Assembly (NCBI RefSeq): GCF_009811755.1
Contig: NZ_BLIV01000007.1
Coordinates: 62,001-126,000 of the forward strand
Length of the DNA stretch: 64,000 nucleotides
Direction: 5' to 3'
Source of the DNA: Roseobacter cerasinus
Lineage (GTDB): Bacteria > Pseudomonadota > Alphaproteobacteria > Rhodobacterales > Rhodobacteraceae
Numbering within the stretch: the first letter of the stretch is position 1; the number at the start of each line of letters is the position of its first letter. Below are positions 8,687-20,446 of this stretch, piece by piece. The notes beneath the pieces are model-generated. The model made no database searches. It saw nothing but the letters and a program-made list of their open reading frames with translations, and was not told the origin of the DNA. The translations under genes and the position numbers were made by a program.

Positions 8687-9949
8687 ATGCCTGAATACGC
8701 GCCGCTTGATCTGCCCGAGCACCCGAAGCTCGCAGGCAATATCACCCATTTTGCGCGCGCGCTGCGGCGCGCGGGGCTGCCGATTGGGCCGGGCCGGGTG
8801 ATCGATGCGATCCGCGCGGTGGAGGCGGCGGGGTTCACGGAGAAACGCGACTTCTACTGGACGCTGCACGCCTGTTTCGTGAACCGGCCAGAGCACCGGA
8901 CGGTGTTCGCACAGATCTTCCGGCTCTACTGGCGCGACCCGCGCTATCTGGAGCACATGATGTCCTACATGATTCCGGCGGTGCGGGGCGTGCAGGAAGA
9001 GCGCAAGGCTCAATCAGCGGAGAAGCGGGCCGCGGAGGCGCTGCTCGACGGGGCGGAGATGCCGGATTACGGGAACGGCGATGAGGACGAGCCGGGCGAG
9101 ACGGAGATCGAGATCGACGCGAGCCTCACGATGTCTTCCGAAGAGCGGCTGCGCAGCCTCGATTTCGAGCAGATGAGCATGGCGGAGATGGCGGCGGCAA
9201 AGCGGGTGCTGGCGAAGCTCACCCTGCCGGTGCCGCCGATCCTGTCGCGTCGGGCGCAAGCGAGCAGGCGCGGACGCGGGATTGATACCGCCCGTACACT
9301 GCGCGGCGCGATGCGGCAGGGCGGGGAACTCTACCGGATTGCCCGCCGGGAGCCACGGCCACGCTGGCCCAACCTTGTGGTGCTTTGCGATATCTCGGGC
9401 TCGATGAGCCAGTACTCCCGGGTTGTGCTGCAGTTTTTACATGCGGTGGCGAATGCGAAGGGTGCCGGATGGGCGAAGGTGCACGCGTTTACCTTTGGCA
9501 CGCGGCTGACCAACATCACGCGGCATCTCAAGCATCGCGACGTGGATGCGGCCCTGGCGGCGGCGGGGGCTGAAGCGCAGGATTGGGAGGGTGGGACGCG
9601 GATTGGCGCGTGTCTCACCGCCTTTAACCGCGACTGGTCGCGGCGGGTGATGGGGCAGGGCGCGGTTGTGCTGCTGATCACCGATGGGTTGGACCGCGAC
9701 GATCCGGAGGCGCTGGAACGGCAGATGGAGCGGCTGCATCTTTCGGCACGGCGGCTGATCTGGTTGAATCCGCTGCTACGCTGGGAGGGGTTTGCGCCGA
9801 AAGCCCGTGGGATCGCGGCGATGCTGCCGCATGTGGACAGCTTTCGCGCGGGGCATTCGATTGCCTCGCTGGAGGATCTGGCGGTGTCCTTGTCACGTCC
9901 AGATGATGTGGGTGAGAAGGCGCGGCTGATGCGGGCCTTGTCTGGGTAG
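8687..9949 (+). CDS. VWA-domain protein (CoxE-like), partner of MoxR
   Basis: A 420-aa protein with a helical N-terminal region (HFARALRRAGLPIGPGRVIDAIRAV), an acidic linker near residues 120-150 (GNGDEDEPGETEIEID), and a C-terminal von Willebrand A domain. The metal-ion-dependent adhesion site is preserved: CDISGSMS (about residues 232-239), GGTRIG, and LITDGLDRDD. This is the CoxE/YehP-like architecture that pairs with MoxR ATPases, and the two genes are adjacent on one strand. It is probably cytoplasmic, as no signal peptide is seen. Confidence 0.88.
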   Translation: MPEYAPLDLPEHPKLAGNITHFARALRRAGLPIGPGRVIDAIRAVEAAGFTEKRDFYWTLHACFVNRPEHRTVFAQIFRLYWRDPRYLEHMMSYMIPAVRGVQEERKAQSAEKRAAEALLDGAEMPDYGNGDEDEPGETEIEIDASLTMSSEERLRSLDFEQMSMAEMAAAKRVLAKLTLPVPPILSRRAQASRRGRGIDTARTLRGAMRQGGELYRIARREPRPRWPNLVVLCDISGSMSQYSRVVLQFLHAVANAKGAGWAKVHAFTFGTRLTNITRHLKHRDVDAALAAAGAEAQDWEGGTRIGACLTAFNRDWSRRVMGQGAVVLLITDGLDRDDPEALERQMERLHLSARRLIWLNPLLRWEGFAPKARGIAAMLPHVDSFRAGHSIASLEDLAVSLSRPDDVGEKARLMRALSG

Positions 9950-10021
9950 GATTGGTCAGCGGAGCGCGCTGGCGCGCGCATTCCATGTTTTGTTTGGCGC
10001 TTCGGGCTCACCGTCCCAGAA

Positions 10022-10178
10022 GGTCCGGAGCCACCCGCGCATTTGGTCCTTGCCTGACGGGCGCGCCGTGCCTGTCAAGTGGAATGGCGGTTTCCGCTGC
10101 GCGGAGCCTCCGCAATTCCACTTGACCGCCCCGCCTTACCCGCGTCCGACCGGCCCCATGCGAGGGCGGCTCCGGACC
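10022..10178. repeat. Nested inverted-repeat element between convergent genes
   Basis: An outer repeat GGTCCGGAGCC (10022-10032) pairs with GGCTCCGGACC (10168-10178). Inside it GTCAAGTGGAAT (10074-10085) pairs perfectly with ATTCCACTTGAC (10115-10126), and the inner loop holds TCCGC-TGC-GCGGA (10093-10105). The element lies between the convergent VWA and purL genes in a 234-nt gap with no coding sequence. Confidence 0.65.
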
Positions 10179-10183
10179 AGAGG

Positions 10184-12343
<2,160 letters not shown>

Positions 12344-12443
12344 CGCGCAAATGGCCCCCGTGGCAGATGTTGCGGGTGTCTTTAGAGGAAGGGCTGCGCA
12401 GGGAAAAGAGCAAAGGCGACCACGCCATCACTCTTGCCCGATC

Positions 12444-12472
12444 AAAAAAAAGGCCGAGCGAAAAGCTCGGCC
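12444..12472 (-). terminator. Strong rho-independent terminator
   Basis: On the minus strand GGCCGAGC-TTTTC-GCTCGGCC forms a perfect 8-bp stem followed by eight T residues. It lies 147 nt past the lysR stop and about 100 nt before purL starts. It ends either a long lysR 3' tail or a separate short RNA. The surrounding 275-nt gap has no convincing gene. Confidence 0.85.
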
Positions 12473-12618
12473 AAGTCCAACAGGGAGGTATGAAGGCAGA
12501 TGCAGCGCATCCGCTCCTTCAAGAGATCAAATAAGAGGCGGCTTGCACACGATCAAGGCTGTTTCGAGAAACTCTGGACATGCCCGATATGCATGTGGCG
12601 CATGGCTCATGCCAGAGG

Positions 12619-13524
12619 TCAGATTTTCTGCTTTTCCCTCAGTTGCTTGCGGTAGGCGATGATCTCGTCCTGAACAAAGTCCTTGAAGGCGGCAACCCGC
12701 TGAGAGTGCCGCAGCTCTTCGGGGTAGGCCAGGAAGACGGGCACATCAGCCGACTCAACATCCTGGATCACGCGCACGAGGTCGGGAAAGTCCTCGGTCA
12801 CATAGTCGGGCAGCACCCCGATGCCAAGGTTGTTCAAAACACCCTGCAGCACGCCGAAATAGTTGTTCACGGTCAGCGTTGATCTGATGTCATAGGTCAT
12901 CAGATGCTGCACCAGGTTGCGGCCCGCGCCGACCTGATCGCTGTTGGTGTTCTGGCAGATCAGGCGGTGGTTTTCGATCTCCTCGATCTCGACCGGGGTT
13001 CCGTTTTCCGCCAGATAGTCGGGCGTGGCAAAGAGGCACATGCGGATCATCATCAGTTTCTTGCGGATAAGATCGGCCTGACTTGGTTCCTTCATGCGGA
13101 TGGCCACGTCAGCCTCGCGCATGGGCAGGTCGAGCACGCGTTCCTCCAGCATCAGATCGACCTTGAGGTCGGGGTATTGCTCGTAGAGCTTGGGCAGACG
13201 CGGCGCGAGCCAGAGCGTGCCAAAGCCGGTGGTCGTGGTCACACGCAGCTCGCCAAACACCTCTTCCTCGCTGTCGCGGATGCGGGCGGAGGCAGTGTCG
13301 AGCCGTTTGGTCATGGCGGAGGTGGCGTCGAATAGAAGCTCCCCTTGTTCGGTCAAGATCAGCCCGCGCGCATGGCGGTGAAAGAGCGTTGTGTTCAACA
13401 TCTCTTCCAACCCGCGCACCTGGCGGCTCACGGCGGATTGCGACAAATTGAGCTTGTCTCCGGCATGTGTCAGCGAGCCTGCATCGGCCACCGCGTGAAA
13501 TATTCTGAGCTTATCCCAATCCAT
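12619..13524 (-). CDS. LysR-family transcriptional regulator
   Basis: A 301-aa LysR-type regulator. The winged helix at residues 1-60 reads MDWDKLRIFHAVADAGSLTHAGDKLNLSQSAVSRQVRGLEEML, and the effector-binding domain spans about residues 90-295. The ATG at 13524 is chosen because the family starts here and AAGGTG precedes it; an in-frame upstream ATG would add 30 unrelated residues. It is divergent from the indolepyruvate oxidoreductase gene with 170 bp between them, the usual arrangement for a LysR regulator and its target. The inducer is unknown; an aromatic keto acid would fit the neighbour. Confidence 0.92.
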   Translation of the reverse strand: MDWDKLRIFHAVADAGSLTHAGDKLNLSQSAVSRQVRGLEEMLNTTLFHRHARGLILTEQGELLFDATSAMTKRLDTASARIRDSEEEVFGELRVTTTTGFGTLWLAPRLPKLYEQYPDLKVDLMLEERVLDLPMREADVAIRMKEPSQADLIRKKLMMIRMCLFATPDYLAENGTPVEIEEIENHRLICQNTNSDQVGAGRNLVQHLMTYDIRSTLTVNNYFGVLQGVLNNLGIGVLPDYVTEDFPDLVRVIQDVESADVPVFLAYPEELRHSQRVAAFKDFVQDEIIAYRKQLREKQKI

Positions 13525-13564
13525 GAAACACCTTGTACCAAACCCTGCGGGTGTCCTACCGACA

Positions 13565-13580
13565 TATTGTTTCGAAATAC
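13565..13580. promoter_or_regulatory. Candidate LysR binding site
   Basis: TATTGTTTCGAAATAC contains the perfect 8-bp palindrome TTTCGAAA, with partly symmetric flanks, in the lysR/oxidoreductase intergenic region. The T-N11-A form expected for LysR sites is only approximately met. Confidence 0.3.
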
Positions 13581-13694
13581 AGTCGAGCTGTGCGCATTCT
13601 GGCCGAAACAGCAAAAATTCCCTATGCAGGTCAGCTTTTGTGACCTATTATTGAGTCAAATCTGTGCAAATCTAGGAAGCTGGGGAGGCGACCA

Positions 13695-16600
13695 ATGAGC
13701 ACTCAGAAGATTTCGTTGAACGACCGTTACGATCTGGAGAAAAGCCCCGTGCTGCTGAACGGCACGCAGGCGCTGGTGCGGCTGATGCTGATGCAGAAGG
13801 CGCGGGACCGGGCGGCGGGGCTGAACACCGCCGGGCTCGTCACAGGCTATCGCGGCTCGCCCCTGGGCGCGGTGGACATGCAGATGCAGCGGGCGGAGAA
13901 ACCGCTGACCGAACATGACATCACCTTTCAAGCCGGTCTCAACGAAGATCTGGCCGCCACGGCGCTTTGGGGCAGCCAGCAGGCGGAATTGCGCGGTGAG
14001 GGCAAGTTCGACGGGGTCTTTGGGCTCTGGTATGGCAAAGGACCGGGGGTCGACCGGTCGGGCGATGTCATGCGACATGCGAATATGGCGGGCTCCGCAG
14101 CCCATGGCGGCGTGCTCATGGCCATGGGGGACGACCACACGGGCGAAAGCTCGACTGTGCTGCATCAGTCCGAATGGGCGATGGTCGACGCCTATATGCC
14201 GGTGGTCAGCCCGGCCGGTGTGCAGGAAATCCTCGACTACGGCCTTTATGGGTTTGCTCTATCGCGGTTTTCCGGGCTTTGGGTGGGGCTCAAGACTATG
14301 AAGGACACGGTTGAGGTGACCTCGGTCGTTGATGCATCACCGCTACGTGCGCAATTTGTGCAACCCGCCTTCGAGATGCCGGAGGGGGGGCTAAACATCC
14401 GCCTGATCGACACGCCGCATGCCCAGGAAGCGCGGATGATCGACCACAAGCGCTTTGCGGCGGAGGCGTTTTCTCACGCCAACAAGATGGACAAGCGCGT
14501 CTGGGGCAAACCGGGCGCCAAGATCGGCTTTGTGGCGGCAGGTAAGAATTGGCTGGATTTGGAGCATGCGCTGACGCTTTTGAACATGGACGCGGGCGAA
14601 GCCGAACGGCTGGGGGTCACGACCTACAAGGTTGCGCAGACCTTCCCGCTGGACATGAAGGGCTTTCACGATTGGGCTGAGGGGCTGGACCTGATTGTGG
14701 TGGTGGAAGAGAAGCGCAAGCTGATTGAAGTGCAGATCAAAGAAGCGATCTTTGACGACCGACGCGGGCGGCGCGTTTACGGCTGGCACAAGGGCGGTGG
14801 TGCAGGCTCGATGCACGGCGAAGAGCTGTTTCCGACCCGGGGCGCGCTTGATCCAATCATGATTGCAGAGAAACTGGGCGGCATTCTGATCGAGGAGGGG
14901 CGCGATACGGATGGCATCCGTGCCGGTCTTCAGCTGCTGGATGAGGCGCGGCGCAATGACAACGCCGAGGATATCGCGGCACGGCTGCCGTATTTCTGTT
15001 CGGGTTGCCCGCATAACTCCTCCACCAAACTGCCGGACGGGTCGCGCGCCTATGCGGGGATTGGCTGTCACTACATGGTGCAGTGGATGGATCGCGAGAC
15101 CACGGGCTTCACCCATATGGGGGGCGAGGGCGCAAACTGGATCGGCGAGGCGCCGTTTTCGACCCGGTCGCATGTGTTTCAGAACCTCGGGGACGGCACC
15201 TACAATCATTCCGGCGTGCAGGCCATTCGCGCAGCGCTGACTGCGGGCACAACCATGACCTACAAGATCCTCTACAACGATGCGGTGGCCATGACAGGGG
15301 GGCAGAGCAACGACGGTGATCTGGACGCGCCACGCATCGTGAAAGAGCTGCAGGCGATGGGCGTGCCGCATATCGCTGTTGTCTATGATGAGAAGGAAGA
15401 CGTTGACCTGAAAGCGTTTTCCGGCGTCGAACTGTATGAACGTGCCGATTTGCAAACTGTTCAGGAGAAGTTTGCAAAGTTGTCTGGTGTCTCTGCCATT
15501 GTCTATATTCAGACCTGCGCGGCGGAAAAGCGGCGACGGCGCAAGCGCGGGCTGTTCCCGGACCCGGACAAGCGGGTGTTCATCAACACGGATGTCTGCG
15601 AGGGCTGCGGTGACTGCGGTGTGCAGTCGAACTGCGTGTCGATTGTGCCGAAAGAGACCGAACTGGGCCGCAAGCGGGCGATTGACCAATCTTCCTGCAA
15701 CAAGGACTTCAGCTGTGTGAAAGGCTTCTGCCCGTCTTTCGTCACGCTCGAAGGTGCGCATGTGCGCAAAGAGGCAACAACCGAGCTGTCCTTGCCTGAC
15801 CTTCCAGAGCCTGAGTTGCCAACGATCAACGGCACGTGGAACGTGGTGATCACCGGGGTGGGCGGCACCGGCGTGGTGACGATTGGCGCTTTGATGGCGC
15901 AAGCGGCCCATATTGACGGCAAAGGCGCGGGCATGATGGAGATGGCGGGACTCGCCCAGAAAGGCGGGGCGGTCCACATCCACTGCCGCCTTGCAGAGCA
16001 TCCCGGGGACATCAGTGCCATTCGCGTGGCAACCGGTGAGGCGGATGCGCTGATTGGCGGCGATCTGGTTGTCTCTGCCGGGGCGAAGACGCTGGGGCTG
16101 ACACGCACGGGGCGCACCGGCGCGATTGTGAACAGCCACGAGATCATCACCGGTGACTTCACCCGCAACACCGAATTTCAGCTGCCAAGTGATCGGTTGG
16201 CGCTGGCGCTTCAGGCGCGGTTGCAGGACCGGGTCGATCTGTTTGATGCGTCTGAGCTTGCTAAAGCGACGCTTGGCGACTCGATCTTCTCCAACATGAT
16301 GATCTTTGGCGCGGCCTGGCAGCGGGGGCTGGTGCCCCTATCACTGAAGGCAATCTCCGAAGCGATCAGGCTGAATGGCGCGGCGGTCGAGCGTAACCTG
16401 CGCGCCTTCGAGATCGGGCGCTGGGCCGTGTTGTACCCGCAGGACGCCGCAGCAATCCTGCAGCCCAAGGTCATTCAACTGCCAAAGACGACGGACGAGC
16501 AGATCGCCTTCCGGGCGGAGCATCTGACTGCCTATCAGGGAAGGCGGCTGGCCAGGCGATACCGCAAATTTCTGGAGCGGATCATGGACAAAGATGTGCA

Positions 16601-17114
16601 TGAATCTGCGTTAAAAGGCTATCATAAACTATTGTCATATAAGGATGAATATGAGGTTGCGCGACTGCTTCTAAGCTCCCGCGAAAAGGCCGCAGCCGAG
16701 TTTGACGGCGACTTCAAAATGTCTTTCCATCTGGCGCCCCCGATGCTGTCCAAAACCGGACCGGACGGTCGCCCGATGAAGCGCAGCTTCGGGCCATGGT
16801 TGGAACGTCCGCTGCGGGTGCTGGCCCGGCTGAAATTCCTGCGCGGCACGCCTTTTGACCCCTTTGGCTACACTGCGGAACGGCGCATGGAGCGGGGGCT
16901 GATCAAGCAATACGAGCGCGATATGCAGGAAGCGCTTGGCCTGCTCGATGACGCCACGCGGCCAGCGATTGTCGCGCTCGCCGCGCTGCCGCTGGATATT
17001 CGGGGCTTTGGTCCGGTGAAGCAGCAGAACGAGGCCAAGGCAGCCAAACGCCGCGAGGAACTGCTCGCCGTGATCCGCGCGGGTGGCGCCGAGACCGCAC
17101 GCGCCGCTGAATAG
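13695..17114 (+). CDS. Indolepyruvate ferredoxin oxidoreductase (fused alpha/beta)
   Basis: A 1139-aa cytoplasmic enzyme that oxidatively decarboxylates aryl pyruvates to aryl-acetyl-CoA using thiamine diphosphate and ferredoxin. The N-terminal domain starts NTAGLVTGYRGSPLGAVD. The TPP region around residues 440-560 has FCSGCPHNSS, GIGCHYMV, GGEGANWIG and MTGGQSNDGD. The iron-sulfur segment at about 630-680 has CEGCGDCGVQSNC and CNKDFSCVKGFC. The gamma-like domain at about 715-900 has VVITGVGGTGVVTIGALMAQAA. A helical DUF6537-like tail follows. Archaeal enzymes split this into IorA and IorB; the fusion is common in Proteobacteria. GGGGAGG lies 6 nt before the ATG. Divergent lysR is the probable regulator. 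Confidence 0.94.
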   Translation: MSTQKISLNDRYDLEKSPVLLNGTQALVRLMLMQKARDRAAGLNTAGLVTGYRGSPLGAVDMQMQRAEKPLTEHDITFQAGLNEDLAATALWGSQQAELRGEGKFDGVFGLWYGKGPGVDRSGDVMRHANMAGSAAHGGVLMAMGDDHTGESSTVLHQSEWAMVDAYMPVVSPAGVQEILDYGLYGFALSRFSGLWVGLKTMKDTVEVTSVVDASPLRAQFVQPAFEMPEGGLNIRLIDTPHAQEARMIDHKRFAAEAFSHANKMDKRVWGKPGAKIGFVAAGKNWLDLEHALTLLNMDAGEAERLGVTTYKVAQTFPLDMKGFHDWAEGLDLIVVVEEKRKLIEVQIKEAIFDDRRGRRVYGWHKGGGAGSMHGEELFPTRGALDPIMIAEKLGGILIEEGRDTDGIRAGLQLLDEARRNDNAEDIAARLPYFCSGCPHNSSTKLPDGSRAYAGIGCHYMVQWMDRETTGFTHMGGEGANWIGEAPFSTRSHVFQNLGDGTYNHSGVQAIRAALTAGTTMTYKILYNDAVAMTGGQSNDGDLDAPRIVKELQAMGVPHIAVVYDEKEDVDLKAFSGVELYERADLQTVQEKFAKLSGVSAIVYIQTCAAEKRRRRKRGLFPDPDKRVFINTDVCEGCGDCGVQSNCVSIVPKETELGRKRAIDQSSCNKDFSCVKGFCPSFVTLEGAHVRKEATTELSLPDLPEPELPTINGTWNVVITGVGGTGVVTIGALMAQAAHIDGKGAGMMEMAGLAQKGGAVHIHCRLAEHPGDISAIRVATGEADALIGGDLVVSAGAKTLGLTRTGRTGAIVNSHEIITGDFTRNTEFQLPSDRLALALQARLQDRVDLFDASELAKATLGDSIFSNMMIFGAAWQRGLVPLSLKAISEAIRLNGAAVERNLRAFEIGRWAVLYPQDAAAILQPKVIQLPKTTDEQIAFRAEHLTAYQGRRLARRYRKFLERIMDKDVHESALKGYHKLLSYKDEYEVARLLLSSREKAAAEFDGDFKMSFHLAPPMLSKTGPDGRPMKRSFGPWLERPLRVLARLKFLRGTPFDPFGYTAERRMERGLIKQYERDMQEALGLLDDATRPAIVALAALPLDIRGFGPVKQQNEAKAAKRREELLAVIRAGGAETARAAE

Positions 17115-17196
17115 CGTTCACGGATCTGACATATCTTCTGGGCATACTGGACCGCCAAAGCTAAGATTGCGCCGCAGCGGCATGAGGACACCCGGG

Positions 17197-18072
17197 ATGG
17201 GACGCGCCAATATCACGCGAGATATAAGCTATTCCTATTCAGCACAGACGCGCGGCGGGCGAGCGCTGATCCGTGTGATGGAGAACAGCACAGGCCGTCT
17301 GCGGCTGATCAAACGCGCGCGTGGGTATGAAAATGAAGTCGCGGCGGGGCGTGGGTTTTTTGACGTCATGGCTGCGCGCTATGGGCTATCATTGGATGTG
17401 GTGGCCGGATCCCTGGACGACATCCCGCGGAACGGCCCGCTGATCCTGATTGCCAATCACCCCTACGGCATTCTGGATGGTCTGATGATGGGGCATATTC
17501 TGAGCACGACCCGGGGCGATTTTCGCCTGATGGCCAACTCGGTCTTTCGCAAGGCCGAAGATCTGAACCGCTTCATCCTTCCCATCAGCTTTGACGAGAG
17601 CAGAGAGGCGCGCGCGCTCAACATTGCAACGCGCAAGTCGGCGCTGGCGTATCTGACCGGCGGCGGCGCAATTGGCGTCTTTCCCGGTGGGACGGTCAGC
17701 ACTGCCGCGCGCCCCTTTTCGCACCCGATGGACCCGGGCTGGCGCAGCTTCACCGCCCGGATGATCGCGAAGTCGCATGCCACGGTGCTGCCGCTTTATT
17801 TCGAGGGGCACACAAGCCGTCTGTTTCAGATCGCAAGCCATATGCATTCAACCCTGCGCATGGGATTGCTGATCAAGGAGTTCAAAAAACGCGTCGATAC
17901 GCCCGTGCGTATCGCGGTTGGCAAGCCGATCGGGCGTGCGGTGCTGGACCCTTTGGCCAAAGACGGCAAAGCGATGATGGATTTCCTGCGAAAAGCCACG
18001 TATGAGCTGTCAACAGGCCCGGAAAAGTGTTTTGATCTGGGCTATGAGTTTGAAGACCGGCACCGATCCTGA
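17197..18072 (+). CDS. Lysophospholipid acyltransferase family protein
   Basis: A 291-aa acyltransferase of the PlsC/hemolysin-like group. The catalytic motif is NHPYGILDGL (about residues 88-97), with the H-x5-D spacing seen in OlsB/hemolysin-type enzymes instead of the classic H-x4-D. GVFPGGTVS at about residue 163 is the acyl-acceptor motif, and VLPLYFEGH follows. The ATG at 17197 has AGGA 8 nt upstream; another in-frame ATG lies five codons earlier. It probably acts at the inner membrane in phospholipid or ornithine-lipid synthesis. Acceptor identity cannot be read from sequence. Confidence 0.85.
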   Translation: MGRANITRDISYSYSAQTRGGRALIRVMENSTGRLRLIKRARGYENEVAAGRGFFDVMAARYGLSLDVVAGSLDDIPRNGPLILIANHPYGILDGLMMGHILSTTRGDFRLMANSVFRKAEDLNRFILPISFDESREARALNIATRKSALAYLTGGGAIGVFPGGTVSTAARPFSHPMDPGWRSFTARMIAKSHATVLPLYFEGHTSRLFQIASHMHSTLRMGLLIKEFKKRVDTPVRIAVGKPIGRAVLDPLAKDGKAMMDFLRKATYELSTGPEKCFDLGYEFEDRHRS

Positions 18073-18099
18073 GCAGGTGCCACGAAGGGCACCGGGTGC

Positions 18100-18909
18100 A
18101 TGGCTGTTGGGATTTTTGATAGCGGTTTGGGCGGGTTGACTGTATTGCAGGCGGCCCAAAAGCGGCTGCCGGACGTGCCCTTTGTCTATCTGGCCGACAG
18201 CGCGCATGCGCCTTACGGCGTGCGCACGGCGGACGATATCTTTGATCTAACCTGCGCGGCTGTTTCGCGTTTGTTTGAAGCGGGTTGCGATCTTGTGATC
18301 CTGGCCTGTAACACGGCGTCGGCGGCTGCGTTGCGGCGGATGCAGGAGGCCTGGGTGCCCGCCGACAAGCGGGTCCTGGGCGTCTTTGTGCCGCTGATCG
18401 AAGCCATGACGGAGCGGCGCTGGGGCGACAATTCCCCACCGCGCGAAGTTGCGGTCAAGCACGTGGCGCTCTTTGCCACGCCTGCCACAGTGGCCAGCCG
18501 GGCCTTCCAGAGGGAGTTGGCCTTTCGCGCAATCGGAGTCGACGTAGAAGCGCAGGCCTGCGGCGGTGTTGTCGATGCCATTGAGGATGGTGACATGATC
18601 CTCGCGGAGGCCCTTGTGCGCAGCCACGTGGATGCGCTGCGCCGCAAGATGCCTGCGCCTGATGCGGCCATTTTGGGCTGTACGCATTATCCGCTGATGC
18701 AGTCGACCTTTCAGGATGCGTTGGGCGCCGATGTGCGCGTGTTCAGCCAGGCGGCTCTTGTTGCGGACAGCCTTGCCGACTATCTGGACCGGCACCCGGA
18801 TATGGCGGGCACGGGCACGGCGGGGTTCCTGACCACTGGGGACCCTCGGCGCGTAAGTGACCGCGCAACCCAGTTCTTGCGACGACAGATCACCTTTCTC
18901 TCTGCCTGA
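18100..18909 (+). CDS. murI: Glutamate racemase
   Basis: MurI (269 aa) interconverts L- and D-glutamate for peptidoglycan synthesis. The catalytic pair is visible: the first Cys in ILACNTASA at about residue 69 and the second in ILGCTHYPL near residue 191. The N-terminal [13 protein letters not shown] and the PYG segment in HAPYGVR are standard. The start lies 28 nt after the acyltransferase gene, and argC follows after 33 nt, so the genes likely share a transcript. Confidence 0.95.
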   Translation: MAVGIFDSGLGGLTVLQAAQKRLPDVPFVYLADSAHAPYGVRTADDIFDLTCAAVSRLFEAGCDLVILACNTASAAALRRMQEAWVPADKRVLGVFVPLIEAMTERRWGDNSPPREVAVKHVALFATPATVASRAFQRELAFRAIGVDVEAQACGGVVDAIEDGDMILAEALVRSHVDALRRKMPAPDAAILGCTHYPLMQSTFQDALGADVRVFSQAALVADSLADYLDRHPDMAGTGTAGFLTTGDPRRVSDRATQFLRRQITFLSA

Positions 18910-18942
18910 GCCTTTTCCCAACTTCTTCGAGACGGACACGTC

Positions 18943-19971
18943 ATGACCTATTCCATCGCCATTCTTGGCGCTTCCGGCTATACTGGCGCCGAACTGATCC
19001 GGCTGATTGCCGGACATCCCGATCTGACCATAACCGCACTTGGTGCCAACTCCAAAGCGGGTCAGAGCATCGCGCAGGTCTTCCCGCATTTGCGCCATTT
19101 GCAGTTGCCGACACTTTTGCAAATTGATGAGATCGACTTTGCAAACATTGATCTGTGCTTCTGTGCCTTGCCGCATAAGACAAGCCAGGAGGTCATCGCG
19201 CGCTTGCCTGCTGATCTGAAGATCGTCGATCTGAGCGCGGATTTCCGGCTGCGCGACCCTGAGGCCTATGAGCAGTGGTACGGCAACCCGCATGCAGCAG
19301 TTGCTCAGCAGAAAGAGGCTGTCTACGGTCTGACAGAGTTCTACCGCGATAAGATTGCACAGGCACGGTTGGTGGCGGGCACCGGCTGCAATGCGGCCAC
19401 GGGCCAGTACATGCTGCGCCCGCTGATCTCGGCGCAGGTGATCGATCTCGATGAGATCATTCTGGATCTGAAATGCGCGGTTTCCGGCGCGGGCCGGAGC
19501 CTGAAGGAAAACCTGCTGCATGCAGAGTTGTCCGAAGGCTACCACGCCTATGCAACGGGCAGCACGCACCGCCACCTTGGTGAGTTCGATCAAGAGTTCA
19601 GCGCTTTGGCGGGCCGTGATGTGAAGATCCAGTTTACGCCGCATCTGATCCCTGCCAATCGGGGTATCCTGGCGACAGGCTACCTGAAAGGCCCGTCGGA
19701 CGCGGTTCACGAAACGCTTGCAGCGGCTTATGCGGCTGAGCCCTTCGTTGACGTTCTGCCCTTCGGCGAGACGCCCAGCACCCGCCATGTGCGCGGCTCG
19801 AACTTTTGCCACATCGGGGTGGTCGCAGACCGGCTGCCAGGGCGCACTCTTGTGGTTGGCGCGTTGGACAACTTGACAAAAGGTAGCAGCGGGCAAGCTT
19901 TGCAAAACGCCAACCTGATGCTAAATATTGAGGAAACGACGGGGCTGATGATGCCGCCGCTTTTCCCGTGA
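18943..19971 (+). CDS. argC: N-acetyl-gamma-glutamyl-phosphate reductase
   Basis: ArgC (342 aa) reduces N-acetylglutamyl phosphate to the semialdehyde in arginine synthesis. The NADP-binding N-terminus reads [17 protein letters not shown]. The catalytic Cys lies in AGTGCNAA at about residue 148, and HRHLGE and [13 protein letters not shown] carry the active-site histidine region. Length matches the bacterial enzyme of about 340-350 aa. The stop is followed by ccmE after 6 nt. Confidence 0.95.
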   Translation: MTYSIAILGASGYTGAELIRLIAGHPDLTITALGANSKAGQSIAQVFPHLRHLQLPTLLQIDEIDFANIDLCFCALPHKTSQEVIARLPADLKIVDLSADFRLRDPEAYEQWYGNPHAAVAQQKEAVYGLTEFYRDKIAQARLVAGTGCNAATGQYMLRPLISAQVIDLDEIILDLKCAVSGAGRSLKENLLHAELSEGYHAYATGSTHRHLGEFDQEFSALAGRDVKIQFTPHLIPANRGILATGYLKGPSDAVHETLAAAYAAEPFVDVLPFGETPSTRHVRGSNFCHIGVVADRLPGRTLVVGALDNLTKGSSGQALQNANLMLNIEETTGLMMPPLFP

Positions 19972-19977
19972 GGATGC

Positions 19978-20421
19978 ATGAAAAGTCTTAAAAAACAGCG
20001 CCGAATTCAGGTCATCGCCGTGGCGGCGGTGGCCTTGGTGCTGTCGACTGTGCTGATTGGTTATGCCATGCGCGATGGTATCAATTTCTTCCGCGCGCCG
20101 AGCCAAATTCTGGCGGAACCGCCCGAGCCAACGGAGGTGTTTCGCATCGGCGGGCTGGTGGAAGAAGGCTCCATCGTCCGTGGTCAGGGCGAGACCATCC
20201 GCTTCAGCGTGACCGATGGCGGGGCGGTGGTGCCGGTCACCTACACGGGCGTGCTGCCTGATTTGTTTGAGGAAAACCAAGGTATGGTGGGCACGGGGCG
20301 TTACATTAATGGCGTCTTTGAAGCCCATGAAATACTTGCGAAACATGACGAAACTTATATGCCGGCGGAAGTTGTGGACGCTCTGAAAGAGCAGGGTGTC
20401 TACAAGCCGACCGACAGCTAG
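19978..20421 (+). CDS. ccmE: Cytochrome c maturation haem chaperone CcmE
   Basis: CcmE (147 aa) is a membrane-anchored periplasmic protein that binds haem covalently and hands it to the CcmF/CcmH ligation complex. A basic N-terminus (MKSLKKQRR) precedes one transmembrane helix at about residues 12-32. The OB-fold domain follows, and the haem-binding His lies in AKHDETYMP near residue 122. It begins 6 nt after argC. The usual partner ccmF is 1.3 kb downstream, separated by an endolysin/holin pair. Confidence 0.96.
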   Translation: MKSLKKQRRIQVIAVAAVALVLSTVLIGYAMRDGINFFRAPSQILAEPPEPTEVFRIGGLVEEGSIVRGQGETIRFSVTDGGAVVPVTYTGVLPDLFEENQGMVGTGRYINGVFEAHEILAKHDETYMPAEVVDALKEQGVYKPTDS

Positions 20422-20446
20422 CAGCGCACGCTCCTATCAGCGCAAA

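Noticed and set aside
7565-9013. Long minus-strand frame opposite moxR and the VWA gene
   Set aside because: The translation has no recognisable domain and mirrors GC-rich codon positions of the real plus-strand genes.
12490-12534. 13-codon plus-strand ORF after GGGAGG near the lysR terminator
   Set aside because: The ribosome-binding site is only 1 nt from the ATG, and the peptide is too short to judge.
14391-16139. Long minus-strand frame inside the indolepyruvate oxidoreductase gene
   Set aside because: It lies wholly antisense to an enzyme with clear TPP and iron-sulfur motifs; no domain is seen.
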